64,000 nucleotides of DNA from Mycolicibacterium arabiense (GTDB taxonomy: Bacteria > Actinomycetota > Actinomycetes > Mycobacteriales > Mycobacteriaceae), in the NCBI RefSeq assembly GCF_010731815.2, contig NZ_AP022593.1:3658001-3722000 (forward strand), written 5' to 3'. Under the pieces are notes generated by a model. The model saw only the letters and a program-made list of their open reading frames with translations, was not told where the DNA came from and made no database searches. Shown here piece by piece: positions 42,258-50,736 of this stretch. Position numbers and translations under genes: made by a program. Positions within the stretch are counted from its first letter, which is position 1. Each line of letters opens with the position of its first letter.

Positions 42258-42904
42258 GCATCGAGCGTGACGTGCAGGACGCCACACTGGACCAACTGGT
42301 CGAGTCGGCCATGGCGCTCGTCGTGCCCGGGCAGCGCCGCATCCTCGGTCTCACGGGCGCTCCGGGGGCTGGAAAGTCAACGGTGGCCGAGCAACTCGTT
42401 GCCGCGCTCGGTCCGGACGTGGCCGTGCTCGTTCCCATGGACGGCTTCCACCTCGCCAACGAAGTGTTGATCGACCTCGGGCGGAGAGATCGCAAGGGTG
42501 CGCACGACACGTTCGACGACGGCGGATATGCACGGCTGATCGAGACCCTGCGGGCGCAGCGTCTCGGCGACCCCGTCGTGTACGCGCCCAGGTTCCGGCG
42601 CGAGATCGAGGAGTCGATCAACTCGTCGATCCCCGTCCCCGCCACGGTGCCGCTCGTGGTCACCGAGGGCAACTACCTCCTGCTGGAATCCGATGCGTGG
42701 CCGGTGGCGCGGTCCCGCATCGACGAAGTGTGGTTCCTGGCGCCCGACACCGACGTTCGCCACGAACGGCTGCTCCGCCGACACGAGGCCTACGGAAAGT
42801 CCCCGGAGGACGCGGCGTATTGGGCGCTCGGGCCCGACGAGCGCAATGCCCAGTTGATCGAGTCGACCGCCAGTCGTGCAGACCGCATCGTGCGGCTCCA
42901 GTGA
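42254..42904 (+). CDS. P-loop nucleoside/sugar kinase, FrcK-like
   Basis: 216 residues, start GTG 42254 overlapping the PfkB stop by four bases. Walker A GAPGAGKST near residue 38, then VPMDGFHLANEVL and VYAPRFRREIEES, as in phosphoribulokinase/uridine-kinase/pantothenate-kinase-like proteins. FrcK of the Sinorhizobium fructose operon belongs to this group; its substrate is unsettled. It overlaps the LacI gene (GTGA). Confidence 0.85.
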   Translation: MSIERDVQDATLDQLVESAMALVVPGQRRILGLTGAPGAGKSTVAEQLVAALGPDVAVLVPMDGFHLANEVLIDLGRRDRKGAHDTFDDGGYARLIETLRAQRLGDPVVYAPRFRREIEESINSSIPVPATVPLVVTEGNYLLLESDAWPVARSRIDEVWFLAPDTDVRHERLLRRHEAYGKSPEDAAYWALGPDERNAQLIESTASRADRIVRLQ

Positions 42905-43899
42905 CCACGATGGGCGACGTCGCCCGCATCGCCGGCGTCTCGGCGTCCACGGTCTCCCACGTGCTCAACGGCACGCGCAAGGTCGACTCGGGCACGCGCC
43001 TGCGCGTCGAAGCGGCGATCGAGGAGACCGGGTACCGCCGCAACGTGGTCGCACGGTCACTGGCCGCCGGGCGCACGAACACCATCGGGCTCTCGATCGC
43101 CGCCTTGACCAATCCCTACTTCGGAAGCCTGGTCCACGCCGTGGAGCGAGCGTTGTCGGACGCGGGTTACGTGCTGATCGTCGGCGATTCGCACGACCAC
43201 GTGACGTCGGAGAAACGCGTCACCGACTCGCTCCTGGACCGGCAGGTCGACGGGATGATCGTGGCGCCGGCGGCAGGGTCGGAGCGGGTCGCCCTTCCCG
43301 ACATCATCCGCACCGGAACGCCTTTGGTTCTGATCGACCGCGGTGTCGACCTGGACTGCGATCAGGTGGGTCCGGAGAACGTCTCGTCGGCTCGATCGCT
43401 GACCGAGCACCTGCTCGATCTCGGACATCGCCGGATCGCCGTCGTGCGGGGTCTCGCGGGCATCTCCTCGACGACCGAGCGCTTCGAGGGCTACACCACG
43501 GCGCTCGCCGACCGCGGCATCGCCGTCGACCCTGGCCTGGTCCTCGAGGGCGACTCGAACACCGACGTGGCCGAGCGCGAAGTGCACGCCTTGATGTCGA
43601 CGAGCGACCGGCCGACCGCGCTCGTGTCGCTGAACAATGCCATGACGATCGGAACACTCAAGGCACTCCGCGCGCTCGGCCTGTCGATTCCGGCCGACGT
43701 CGCCTTCGTCTGTTACGACGACTTCGAATGGTCGGACCTCTTCGAGCCCAAACTCACGGCGGCAGCGCAGGACGTCGAGACGATCGGCGCCACGGCAGTC
43801 GATCTGCTCCTGCGCCGCATTCGAGGGCATGAGGCAGAACCGCAACGCATCAGCGTGCCCACCACGTTCCACCATCGCAATTCGTGCGGATGCACGTGA
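42901..43899 (+). CDS. LacI-family transcriptional regulator
   Basis: 332 residues, GTG 42901 overlapping the kinase stop. N-terminal LacI head MGDVARIAGVSASTVSHVLNG and hinge helix (VARSLAAGRTNTIGL), then a type I binding domain (DGMIVAPAAGSER, VLIDRGVD, YDDFEWSDLFEP). Being inside the operon, it likely controls it through the palindrome at 38474-38489 with a sugar or sugar phosphate as inducer. The C-terminus ends with two Cys (SCGCT). Confidence 0.93.
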   Translation: MTTMGDVARIAGVSASTVSHVLNGTRKVDSGTRLRVEAAIEETGYRRNVVARSLAAGRTNTIGLSIAALTNPYFGSLVHAVERALSDAGYVLIVGDSHDHVTSEKRVTDSLLDRQVDGMIVAPAAGSERVALPDIIRTGTPLVLIDRGVDLDCDQVGPENVSSARSLTEHLLDLGHRRIAVVRGLAGISSTTERFEGYTTALADRGIAVDPGLVLEGDSNTDVAEREVHALMSTSDRPTALVSLNNAMTIGTLKALRALGLSIPADVAFVCYDDFEWSDLFEPKLTAAAQDVETIGATAVDLLLRRIRGHEAEPQRISVPTTFHHRNSCGCT

Positions 43900-43935
43900 C
43901 GCTCACCCCAGCGCCGTCTGAGAGGACTCTCGCCC

Positions 43936-44958
43936 ATGCCGATTGCCGATCCCGACCAGTACGTGGCGATGCTCGATCGGGCCAAGGAGGGCGGGTTCGC
44001 ATACCCGGCCATCAACGTGACGAGTTCGCAGACCCTCAACGCGGCGCTGCAAGGGTTCGCAGAGGCCGACAGTGACGGCATCGTCCAGGTGTCGTTGGGG
44101 ACGGCTCTCTATCTGTCCGGCAACGCGATTCAGAACCGATTCGTGGGTTCGAGGGCGCTCGCGCTGTACGCCCACGAGGTCGCATCGCAGTATTCGGTCA
44201 CCGTGGCCCTGCACACCGACCACTGTCCCGTCGAGAACCTCGACGACTGGGTCAGGCCGTTGATCGCCGACTCCATCGAACGTCGCAGCCGTGGACTGGG
44301 GCCGCTGTATCAGTCGCACATGTGGGACGGGTCTGCGGTTCCCCTCGCCGAGAACTTGCGTGTGGCAGAGGAATTGCTCGACGCCTCGGTGCGGGCCAAC
44401 ACGCTCCTGGAGATCGAGGTCGGCGTGATCGGCGGCGAGGAGGACGGCGTGTCCCACGAGATCAACGAACAGCTGTACTCCACGGTCGACGATGCACGCG
44501 CCACCATCGAGGCATTGGGAACGGGGGAGCGGGGCCGGTACCTGACGGCACTCACCTTCGGCAACGTCCACGGCGTCTACCGTCCGGACTCGGTCCATCT
44601 ACGCCCCGAGATCTTGGCGGACATTCAGACCGTCCTTGGACGCGAGACCGGCAAGGACAAGCCGTTCGACCTCGTCTTCCATGGTGGCTCGGGATCGAGC
44701 GCCGAAGACATCGCGTCCGCCGTGGCGAGCGGTGTCGTGAAGATGAACGTCGACACCGACACCCAGTACGCATTCACCCGGTCCATCGCAGGGCACATGC
44801 TCGCGAAGTACGACCAGGTGCTCAAGGTCGATGGCGGGTACGGCAACAAGAAGGCCTACGACCCGAGGTCGTGGGGCAAGCCGGCCGAGCATGCCATGGC
44901 CGCGCGAGTCGTCGAAGCCGCGCAGATGTTGGGATCGGCCGGGCGGGCGATGCGCTAG
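43936..44958 (+). CDS. class II fructose-bisphosphate aldolase paralogue
   Basis: 340 residues, full length and very similar in layout to mycobacterial Fba. Zn and catalytic motifs: LHTDHCP, SHMWDGSA, EIEVGVIGGEEDGV, FGNVHGVY, FHGGSGSS and KMNVDTDTQYAFTR. Near residue 50 it reads VSLGTALYLSGNA where Fba has a GG-containing loop, so substrate preference may differ. Last gene of the fructose-type operon; cleaves a ketose bisphosphate to triose phosphates. Confidence 0.9.
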   Translation: MPIADPDQYVAMLDRAKEGGFAYPAINVTSSQTLNAALQGFAEADSDGIVQVSLGTALYLSGNAIQNRFVGSRALALYAHEVASQYSVTVALHTDHCPVENLDDWVRPLIADSIERRSRGLGPLYQSHMWDGSAVPLAENLRVAEELLDASVRANTLLEIEVGVIGGEEDGVSHEINEQLYSTVDDARATIEALGTGERGRYLTALTFGNVHGVYRPDSVHLRPEILADIQTVLGRETGKDKPFDLVFHGGSGSSAEDIASAVASGVVKMNVDTDTQYAFTRSIAGHMLAKYDQVLKVDGGYGNKKAYDPRSWGKPAEHAMAARVVEAAQMLGSAGRAMR

Positions 44959-44983
44959 GGTGCCCGAACGTCCGGCCGCGCGC

Positions 44984-45265
44984 TCAGGGCCAGAACGGTG
45001 GGCGACCGGTTCCGCTGATCATGAGGTCACCGGCGGCGGTTCGTTCGACGAGACGCGCGGCGGCGTCCCGATCCCCGACGCACAGCACGGCGGGTCGGCC
45101 GGCAGTGACCTGCGTGGGAGCGTCGTGAACGGTCCCCTGCCAGTGGTAGTGGCCGTCGAACGGGTTCATGTATGCGGTGAGACGGATTCGGACGGGATGG
45201 CGCTCGTCGCCGACCACCAGGCTGGCCGGCCCCGTGTAGACGCGGTCGTCGTGGGTGGCGGTCAC
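44984..45265 (-). CDS. DUF4873-like small protein
   Basis: 93 residues from a GTG at 45265 that overlaps the stop of the diiron oxygenase gene upstream (GTGA). Beta-rich sequence with VYTGPASLVVGDERHPVRI, YMNPFDGHYHWQGTV and MISGTGRPPF, recalling the DUF4873 domain often encoded near monooxygenases in mycobacteria. Function unknown; coupling suggests a partner role for the oxygenase. Confidence 0.65.
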   Translation of the reverse strand: MTATHDDRVYTGPASLVVGDERHPVRIRLTAYMNPFDGHYHWQGTVHDAPTQVTAGRPAVLCVGDRDAAARLVERTAAGDLMISGTGRPPFWP

Positions 45266-46164
45266 AGGAAGTGGTTCTTCGCCCACATGCGTCGCGCGAC
45301 CGGACCCATGAGGCCGACCTCGCGAAGGAACGCCTCCAGCGGCTCGAACCCCGCACGCAGCGTGGCGTGGAAGTGTGGGTTCGCGCGCGCCTGCCGCTGC
45401 GCCTCGGCACCGTCGAGACCGATCCGGTCGTATAAGCCGCGCCGGGTGAAGTGGCCGAAGTACAGCGACGCCCCGAGACCGTGCAGGTTGGACAGGGCCA
45501 GTCGAGTGCGCCGTGACAACGTGCCGACGTCACGGCGAATGCCATCGCGGGCGAACTGGATGTGGCGGGCCTCCTCGGTGACGTGGATGCGCATGACCCG
45601 TCGCACCAGCGGCTGGATGTCGTCGCCGTCGTCGAGGATCTGGCGTTGCACCGCGTCGAAGAGTTCTTCGCCGACGAGCGCGCCGATCCAGAGCATGGGT
45701 CCCCGGAAGATCATCGCCATCGCGTTGACCCTGCGGGCACCACGCTTGGTGGGCCAGAACGGCTCGACCCCGACTCGCTCGATCGCCTTGCCGAACATCA
45801 ACATGTGGCGGGCCTCGTCACCGAGCTCCGTCAGTTCGTAGAACGTGCTGTGCGACGTCGGCGACGAGTGCATCATCGCGCGCAACAGGGACTGGTTGAG
45901 CATGTTCTCGAACCAGATCCCCATGGAGATGTAGTTGGCGAACTCCTGGCGGGAGAGTTCCAGGCGCTGCTGGTCGGTCATCCGTTCCCACAGCGGCGTG
46001 CCGTAGAGGCTCAACATGTGCGGAGGCAGGAAGTACAGGCCCTCGGGCAGCGGCGCGTCCCAGTCGATGTCGACGACGGGCTCGTAGGACTTCTTTGCCG
46101 AACCCTTGAGCAGGCGTAGGGCGAAGTCTTCCCGCTCGGGTGCGGTGGGCGTGGCGGAACTCAT
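45262..46164 (-). CDS. AurF-like diiron oxygenase
   Basis: 300 residues from the ATG at 46164 (a second ATG at 46176 is possible). Helical ferritin-like core with the iron ligands in ELGDEARHMLMFGK (residues about 115-128) and HVTEEARHIQFARDG (about 195-210). AurF proteins oxidise aromatic amines or hydroxylate other substrates; mycobacterial members are uncharacterised. It is translationally coupled to the DUF4873-like gene and divergent from a PucR-type regulator. Confidence 0.85.
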   Translation of the reverse strand: MSSATPTAPEREDFALRLLKGSAKKSYEPVVDIDWDAPLPEGLYFLPPHMLSLYGTPLWERMTDQQRLELSRQEFANYISMGIWFENMLNQSLLRAMMHSSPTSHSTFYELTELGDEARHMLMFGKAIERVGVEPFWPTKRGARRVNAMAMIFRGPMLWIGALVGEELFDAVQRQILDDGDDIQPLVRRVMRIHVTEEARHIQFARDGIRRDVGTLSRRTRLALSNLHGLGASLYFGHFTRRGLYDRIGLDGAEAQRQARANPHFHATLRAGFEPLEAFLREVGLMGPVARRMWAKNHFL

Positions 46165-46256
46165 GATGACCATCATTGCGCCGTTTGCGGACAGTTTCTC
46201 GCCTCCTGCGGCCAGAACATCGTGCCGGTGTTGCCCTCATCGGACAGCCTGGAACC

Positions 46257-47540
46257 GTGACACCGCTTAACATCCGAGGCATGCCCAACGTCCCGCCGGT
46301 GCCGACGAGGACACCCGAACTCCCCGCGGAAACCCTCGAAGCCATGCGGGCCGGACTGCCGGGTCTGGCCGACCGCATGGTGGAGGCGGTGATCGCCGAG
46401 GTGCCGACCTTCGCCGTGGCGGCACAGGAGTCATGGCGGCCGGTCTTCTACGCGTCGGCCGACCAACTCTTGACGGCGCTGGTCGAACAACTGCGGGGCG
46501 CGGCCGATCCCGAGAGGTCGACGACGTCGATGCAGGAGGTGCTGGACACGGCCTACCGTTTCGGCCGGCGCGAAGCCCGGCAGGGCCGGCCGACGGAGGT
46601 GCAGCTCGCCGCCTACCGGATCGGCGCTCGCGAGATCTGGCGTGAGTGGTCTGCGTTGGCGGTGCAGCACGGAGTGGGTGGCGGCGAGGTGAGCGTCTTC
46701 GCCGAGATGTCCTTCGCCTACCTCGACCGATTCTCGGCGGCGGGTGTGGCCGGCCATGCCGACGAGATGGCGCGATTGGGATTGGCGCGAGAACGCCACC
46801 GCGAGCGACTCGTACGCGCCCTCCTGCGCGAGTTATCGCCCGAGGAGTTGAACCTCGCTGCCGAGGCGGCGTCGTGGAATCCCCCGCAGACGTTGACCGC
46901 AGTGGCGCTGCCCCTTCGGCACCACGACCGCGGCGGGATGATCAACACCGATCCGCGCGCTCTCGAAGTGCCCGACGACGCGGTCGAGGTGCCCCCGGCG
47001 GGCATTCGGCTCTCCCTGATCCCCGACGTGGGCGGGAAGGCCAGAGCGCCGTTCCTCGCGTCGATCGGCAAGACGGGTGCAGTCGTGGGGCCGGCACGGC
47101 CGTGGTCGTCCGTGCGGTCCTCGGTGAATCGAGTCATTCGGGCGGTCGAGCTTCGCGCACCGCAGTCCACCTCACTGCTCGACACCGACGAGATGCTCGC
47201 GGAATTGGTCGTGACGGCCGACGCCGAGGCACTCGTCGACCTTCGGGCCCGCGCCTTGGCGCCGTTGGCTGCGCTGCCGACCACCACCCGCGAACGGCTC
47301 ACCGACACGCTGCGGTCATGGCTGCTGCATCACGGTCGACGCGATGACATTGCCGCAGACCTGTACGTGTCGCCGTCGACGGTGCGCTATCGCCTGCGCC
47401 AGTTGCGCGAACTGTTCGGGGAGCGGCTACACGACCCGGGCTCGATCGCAGAACTCACCGTCGCGCTGGCGTGCGGAATAGGGTCTGCGCGGCAGACGTT
47501 GCCGCCCGGAAACGACCCACCACACGGAGGCGATGCATGA
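46257..47540 (+). CDS. PucR/CdaR-type regulator with C-terminal helix-turn-helix
   Basis: About 427 residues from GTG 46257; ATG 46281 is the alternative. N-terminal helical domain like RsbT co-antagonist/GGDEF-less PucR proteins (FGRREARQGRPTEVQLAAYRIG), and a C-terminal HTH_30 segment: TTTRERLTDTLRSWLLHHG, IAADLYVSPSTVRYRLRQLRELFG. Divergent from the AurF-like gene with a gap of about 90 bases, so it probably regulates that operon. It overlaps the next gene (ATGA). Confidence 0.82.
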   Translation: MTPLNIRGMPNVPPVPTRTPELPAETLEAMRAGLPGLADRMVEAVIAEVPTFAVAAQESWRPVFYASADQLLTALVEQLRGAADPERSTTSMQEVLDTAYRFGRREARQGRPTEVQLAAYRIGAREIWREWSALAVQHGVGGGEVSVFAEMSFAYLDRFSAAGVAGHADEMARLGLARERHRERLVRALLRELSPEELNLAAEAASWNPPQTLTAVALPLRHHDRGGMINTDPRALEVPDDAVEVPPAGIRLSLIPDVGGKARAPFLASIGKTGAVVGPARPWSSVRSSVNRVIRAVELRAPQSTSLLDTDEMLAELVVTADAEALVDLRARALAPLAALPTTTRERLTDTLRSWLLHHGRRDDIAADLYVSPSTVRYRLRQLRELFGERLHDPGSIAELTVALACGIGSARQTLPPGNDPPHGGDA

Positions 47541-48205
47541 AGATCGGAATCATCGGGGCGGGCCAGATCGGGGGCACGCTGACGCGTCGGCTCCGCGAAC
47601 TGGGCCACGACGTCAACGTGTCGAACTCCCGCGCACCGGAAACGCTGGCGGATCTCGCCCAGGAAACCGGTGCGACCGCGGTGTGGGCGAAGGACGCCGC
47701 GACCGATGCCGATCTCGTGATCGTCAGCATCCCGCAGAAGAACGTGCCCGATCTCGCGGACGGAATCGTCGATTCCCGCAAGCCGGGCGCGCCCGTCATC
47801 GAGACCAACAACTACTACCCGCAGCAGCGTGACGGCGAGATCTCGGCGATCGAAGACGGCCAGCTCGAGAGCGCGTGGGTGTCGGAGCAGATCGGTGCAC
47901 CGGTGTACAAGGTCTTCAACGGGATCTGGTGGAAGCACCTGCTGGAGAAGGGATTGCCCAGCGGCTCGCCGAACCGGATCGCACTCCCCATTGCGGGCGA
48001 GGACGGACCTGGCCGAGAATTGGTGTTCGACCTCGTCGATCGCCTCGGCTTCGATCCCGTCGATACGGGCCCGATCTCGGAGTCGTGGCGCCAACAGCCG
48101 GGCACGCCGGTGTACGGCAAGGACTTCGACGCGGCCGGTGCCCGCAGGGCTCTCGCCGAGGCGGCGCCGGAGCGCACTGCGGAGTGGAGTGCGCGCACGG
48201 CGTGA
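47537..48205 (+). CDS. NADPH-dependent F420 reductase-like / NAD(P)-binding protein
   Basis: 222 residues, ATG overlapping the regulator stop, with GGAGG upstream. N-terminal Rossmann motif IGIIGAGQIGGTLTRRLRELGHDV, SNSRAP loop, and VSIPQKN. Resembles F420-dependent NADP reductase (NPR/Npdh) and the YqeC-like F420_oxidored family. It may move hydride between F420 and NADP; the coupling to the PucR gene gives no substrate hint. Confidence 0.75.
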   Translation: MKIGIIGAGQIGGTLTRRLRELGHDVNVSNSRAPETLADLAQETGATAVWAKDAATDADLVIVSIPQKNVPDLADGIVDSRKPGAPVIETNNYYPQQRDGEISAIEDGQLESAWVSEQIGAPVYKVFNGIWWKHLLEKGLPSGSPNRIALPIAGEDGPGRELVFDLVDRLGFDPVDTGPISESWRQQPGTPVYGKDFDAAGARRALAEAAPERTAEWSARTA

Positions 48206-48244
48206 TCTCGCGGTCGGTGGATGATCCGATGCGAAGGAGGGGAC

Positions 48245-49354
48245 GTGGAGGGCGTAGGGCAAGCCCCGGAGGCGGTCACGCAGACGGTGCTGGACGACTT
48301 ACGGAACAGGCTGCTGGCGTACCGGCGGGTCGATCTCCCCGCCGGTTTTGGGTGGCAGCGCGGCGTCGACGGTGACTACCTCGCCAATTTGGTCGACCAT
48401 TGGGTGAATGAGTACGACTGGCGTGAGCACGAACAGCGAATACGGGCGTGGCCGTGGGTCGTTGCGGGACGGGACGGTGATCTACCGATCAGGGCGATCC
48501 ACCGGCGCGCGTCGCAGCGGACCAACGCTGCAGTGCTTCTGCTCCACGGCTGGCCGGACTCGGTACTTCGGTTCGAACGGGTCTTGCCGATGCTGACCGA
48601 CCTCGACGTCGTCGTACCGGCGCTTCCCGGTTACCCCTTTGCAGCGCCGACACCTCGGCGCGGACACTCGTCGGCCGCTGCGGCCAACGCAATTGCCGAC
48701 GCGATGTCCGAACTCGGTTACGACCGCTACGTGGTGTCGGCTGGAGACGTCGGCTGCGATGTCGCCGAAGTGCTCGCGGACAGCCACCGCGACCACGTCG
48801 CCGCTCTGCACCTCACCGATGTATCGCAGTATCGGTACCTGGTGAATCCGCCAACGGACGTGACCGAGGCGGAGCGCGCCTACATGGATCACGGTCATCG
48901 CTGGCAGGAAGCCGAAGGCGGCTACATGCACCTGCAGCGAACCAAGCCCCACACAGTCGCTGTGGCACTGGGTGATTCGCCGGCCGGACTCGCAGCGTGG
49001 CTGCTCGAGAAGCTGCGCGGATGGACTGACTGCGAGGGCGACGTAGAGGCGGTCTTCACCCGTGACGAGATGCTCACGTGGATCACCGCGTACTGGGTGA
49101 GCGGAGCCATCGGCACCTCGTTCACGCCGTACGTCGAGGGTGGGGACAATCCCACTGCTCGGATCGAAGTCCCCACGGCGTTCACGATCTTCCCCAAGGA
49201 TCTCGTCAACGCGCCGCAGGAGTTCGCGGCGCGCTTCTTCGACGTTCGATCCTGGGTCGAGCCCGACAGGGGTGGGCACTTCGCGGCATGGGAATGCCCG
49301 AGTGACTACGTAGACGGCATCCGAACCGCGGTCGACTTGGCACGCTTCAACTGA
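48245..49354 (+). CDS. epoxide hydrolase (EHN-type alpha/beta hydrolase)
   Basis: 369 residues from GTG 48245, preceded by GAAGGAGGGG. N-terminal EHN region (LDDLRNRLLAYR, DGDYLANLVDHWVNEYDWREHE), oxyanion HGWPDSVLRFE, nucleophile Asp in VVSAGDVGCDVAEVLA, and terminal His in PDRGGHFAAWE. Typical microsomal/juvenile-hormone-type epoxide hydrolase length. The nucleophile context is SAGDVG rather than the common GGDWG, a mild deviation. Confidence 0.85.
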   Translation: MEGVGQAPEAVTQTVLDDLRNRLLAYRRVDLPAGFGWQRGVDGDYLANLVDHWVNEYDWREHEQRIRAWPWVVAGRDGDLPIRAIHRRASQRTNAAVLLLHGWPDSVLRFERVLPMLTDLDVVVPALPGYPFAAPTPRRGHSSAAAANAIADAMSELGYDRYVVSAGDVGCDVAEVLADSHRDHVAALHLTDVSQYRYLVNPPTDVTEAERAYMDHGHRWQEAEGGYMHLQRTKPHTVAVALGDSPAGLAAWLLEKLRGWTDCEGDVEAVFTRDEMLTWITAYWVSGAIGTSFTPYVEGGDNPTARIEVPTAFTIFPKDLVNAPQEFAARFFDVRSWVEPDRGGHFAAWECPSDYVDGIRTAVDLARFN

Positions 49355-49664
49355 CTCCACGGGTCTTGCCGACGTCGCGTGATTCCGCAGGGTCGGAGCC
49401 GCCGTTGGACGCCACGGCTTCGACGTCAATCCCCTTGCACTCCTTGGGGTGCGCCTTCGCGGAGGCAGGGTTGAAGGCGCAGTTGACTTGTAGGCCTGGG
49501 TTGTGGCCGATGCCTGAGTCGGTGGAATCAGCCCAGCCATGTGGCACGCCGAAGAACAGCACACCGACTGCGGTTGCAGGCGCGACCATGACGATGGCGA
49601 GGATGGCGCGTCCGCGATTCGGTTGAACGACAGAACGATTGAGCATGCGCGATTGATTGGTCAT
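49347..49664 (-). CDS. small exported or membrane-anchored hypothetical protein
   Basis: 105 residues from ATG 49664 (GAAGA upstream). One hydrophobic segment at residues about 20-43 (AILAIVMVAPATAVGVLFFG) followed by a polar region with two Cys (VNCAFNPASAKAHPKECKG). Looks like a signal-anchored small envelope protein of mycobacterial type; no domain recognised. Its end overlaps the epoxide hydrolase end by eight bases. Confidence 0.55.
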   Translation of the reverse strand: MTNQSRMLNRSVVQPNRGRAILAIVMVAPATAVGVLFFGVPHGWADSTDSGIGHNPGLQVNCAFNPASAKAHPKECKGIDVEAVASNGGSDPAESRDVGKTRGVS

Positions 49665-49871
49665 GTCTTCTTCGTACCGCCGTGAGCGCACGGCGCGTAC
49701 TCACTCATAGGCAACGCATAAAGTGCATGCCGTGCGACGGAGACGGCAGGTCGGGGAGACTCGCGCGATGGCTATGAGTTCACTATGAAGACGAAGTCGA
49801 CTGGGCCCAGAGGTGCCACACTTGGCTCGGCCGTCATTCGACGAGGCGGTGAAAGGTGAAGGGAGAGAGAA

Positions 49872-50192
49872 TCAACCGTTGAATTGCAGCGTGACCGGCG
49901 AGTCGGCGCCGACGGACGTCCCGGGGGCCGGCTCCTGGGCGACGATGCCGCCTGGAGACTGTTCCGCGCCAGTCGCGTTGGGCAACTTGACGATCGTTCC
50001 CGACCAACCCACGCCCCGCAGTCGCCGTTCGGCGTCGGGCCACGTCAGGCCGACCAGGTCCGGCACGACGATGGACTGCTGCGGCCGCGCGGTCGAGGTA
50101 GTCGTTGCACTGGGGGTCTCCGACGCGCAGGCTGCCGCAGCGATCACGATGCCCCCGGCGACCAACGCCGCTCTCATCCGCACGTCCAGCAT
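49872..50192 (-). CDS. PASTA-domain lipoprotein
   Basis: 106 residues. A lipobox AAAAC near residue 21 follows a hydrophobic signal. A short Thr/Ser/Ala linker leads to one PASTA domain (VVPDLVGLTWPDAERRLRGVGW, split by the usual turn, and VAQEPAPGTSVGADSPVTL). PASTA units bind peptidoglycan stem peptides or beta-lactams. Divergent from the PIN gene. Start ATG 50192 or 50177. Confidence 0.78.
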   Translation of the reverse strand: MLDVRMRAALVAGGIVIAAAACASETPSATTTSTARPQQSIVVPDLVGLTWPDAERRLRGVGWSGTIVKLPNATGAEQSPGGIVAQEPAPGTSVGADSPVTLQFNG

Positions 50193-50243
50193 GCTAACCG
50201 GGAAGAGGCGTGTCGAGGGCCGCCTCCATGCCAAGCTTCAGGG

Positions 50244-50645
50244 ATGACCATCTTCGTCATCGACGCACCGGCGGCCATCGACCTCGCCGCGAGCGACGCG
50301 TCCGTCCCACCGGAGCACGGCCTCGCGGCTCCGACGCTGCTGCGCTCGCAAGCGCTCACCCTCGTCTACGGCTCGGTACGCCGTGGCGACATCGACGAAC
50401 GCACCGGTCGCAAGGTTCTCGACGGCATCCGCGGGCTGCGGATCCGACTCCTCGGGGACCGAGTACTGCAGGACCGCGCCTGGCGGATCGCCGCTGAACT
50501 CGACTGGCCGGACACCTACCGGGCCGAGTACATCGCGCTGACCCAGCTGCAGGCCGACGCGCTGGCCACCGCGGACTCGGAACTCGCCACGGCTGCCCGC
50601 GCGTTCGTCGAAACCGTCTCCCCAGCCGACATTCTGCGGGTGTAG
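50244..50645 (+). CDS. PIN-domain protein, VapC-like, without a visible antitoxin
   Basis: 133 residues. PIN acidic residues: Asp7 (FVIDAPA), Glu95 (AEYIALTQLQADALATAD) and Asp111. The second motif reads LLRSQALTLVYGSVRRG, with Gln36 where many VapC have Glu. VapC proteins are RNases of toxin-antitoxin modules, but no small antitoxin gene precedes it; the divergent gene encodes a lipoprotein. An antitoxin elsewhere or a non-toxin role is possible. Confidence 0.75.
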   Translation: MTIFVIDAPAAIDLAASDASVPPEHGLAAPTLLRSQALTLVYGSVRRGDIDERTGRKVLDGIRGLRIRLLGDRVLQDRAWRIAAELDWPDTYRAEYIALTQLQADALATADSELATAARAFVETVSPADILRV

Positions 50646-50653
50646 TGCTATTG

Positions 50654-50716
50654 CGCCGAACTGGAGCGTCACGTCGTGATTTCGCGGCGCGAACGACGTG
50701 ACTCTCCAGTTCGGCG
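50654..50716. terminator. 24-base inverted repeat between convergent genes, probable bidirectional terminator or repeat element
   Basis: Left arm 50654-50677 starts CGCCGAACTGGAG and right arm 50693-50716 ends CTCCAGTTCGGCG. The 24-base arms mirror each other with one mismatch around a 15-base GC-rich loop that can itself fold. It sits eight bases after the PIN gene stop and 20 before the end of the convergent PPOX gene. No T-run follows, so it could be a dispersed palindromic repeat instead. Confidence 0.6.
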
Positions 50717-50736
50717 GGGAAAGGTACGACGAGCCG

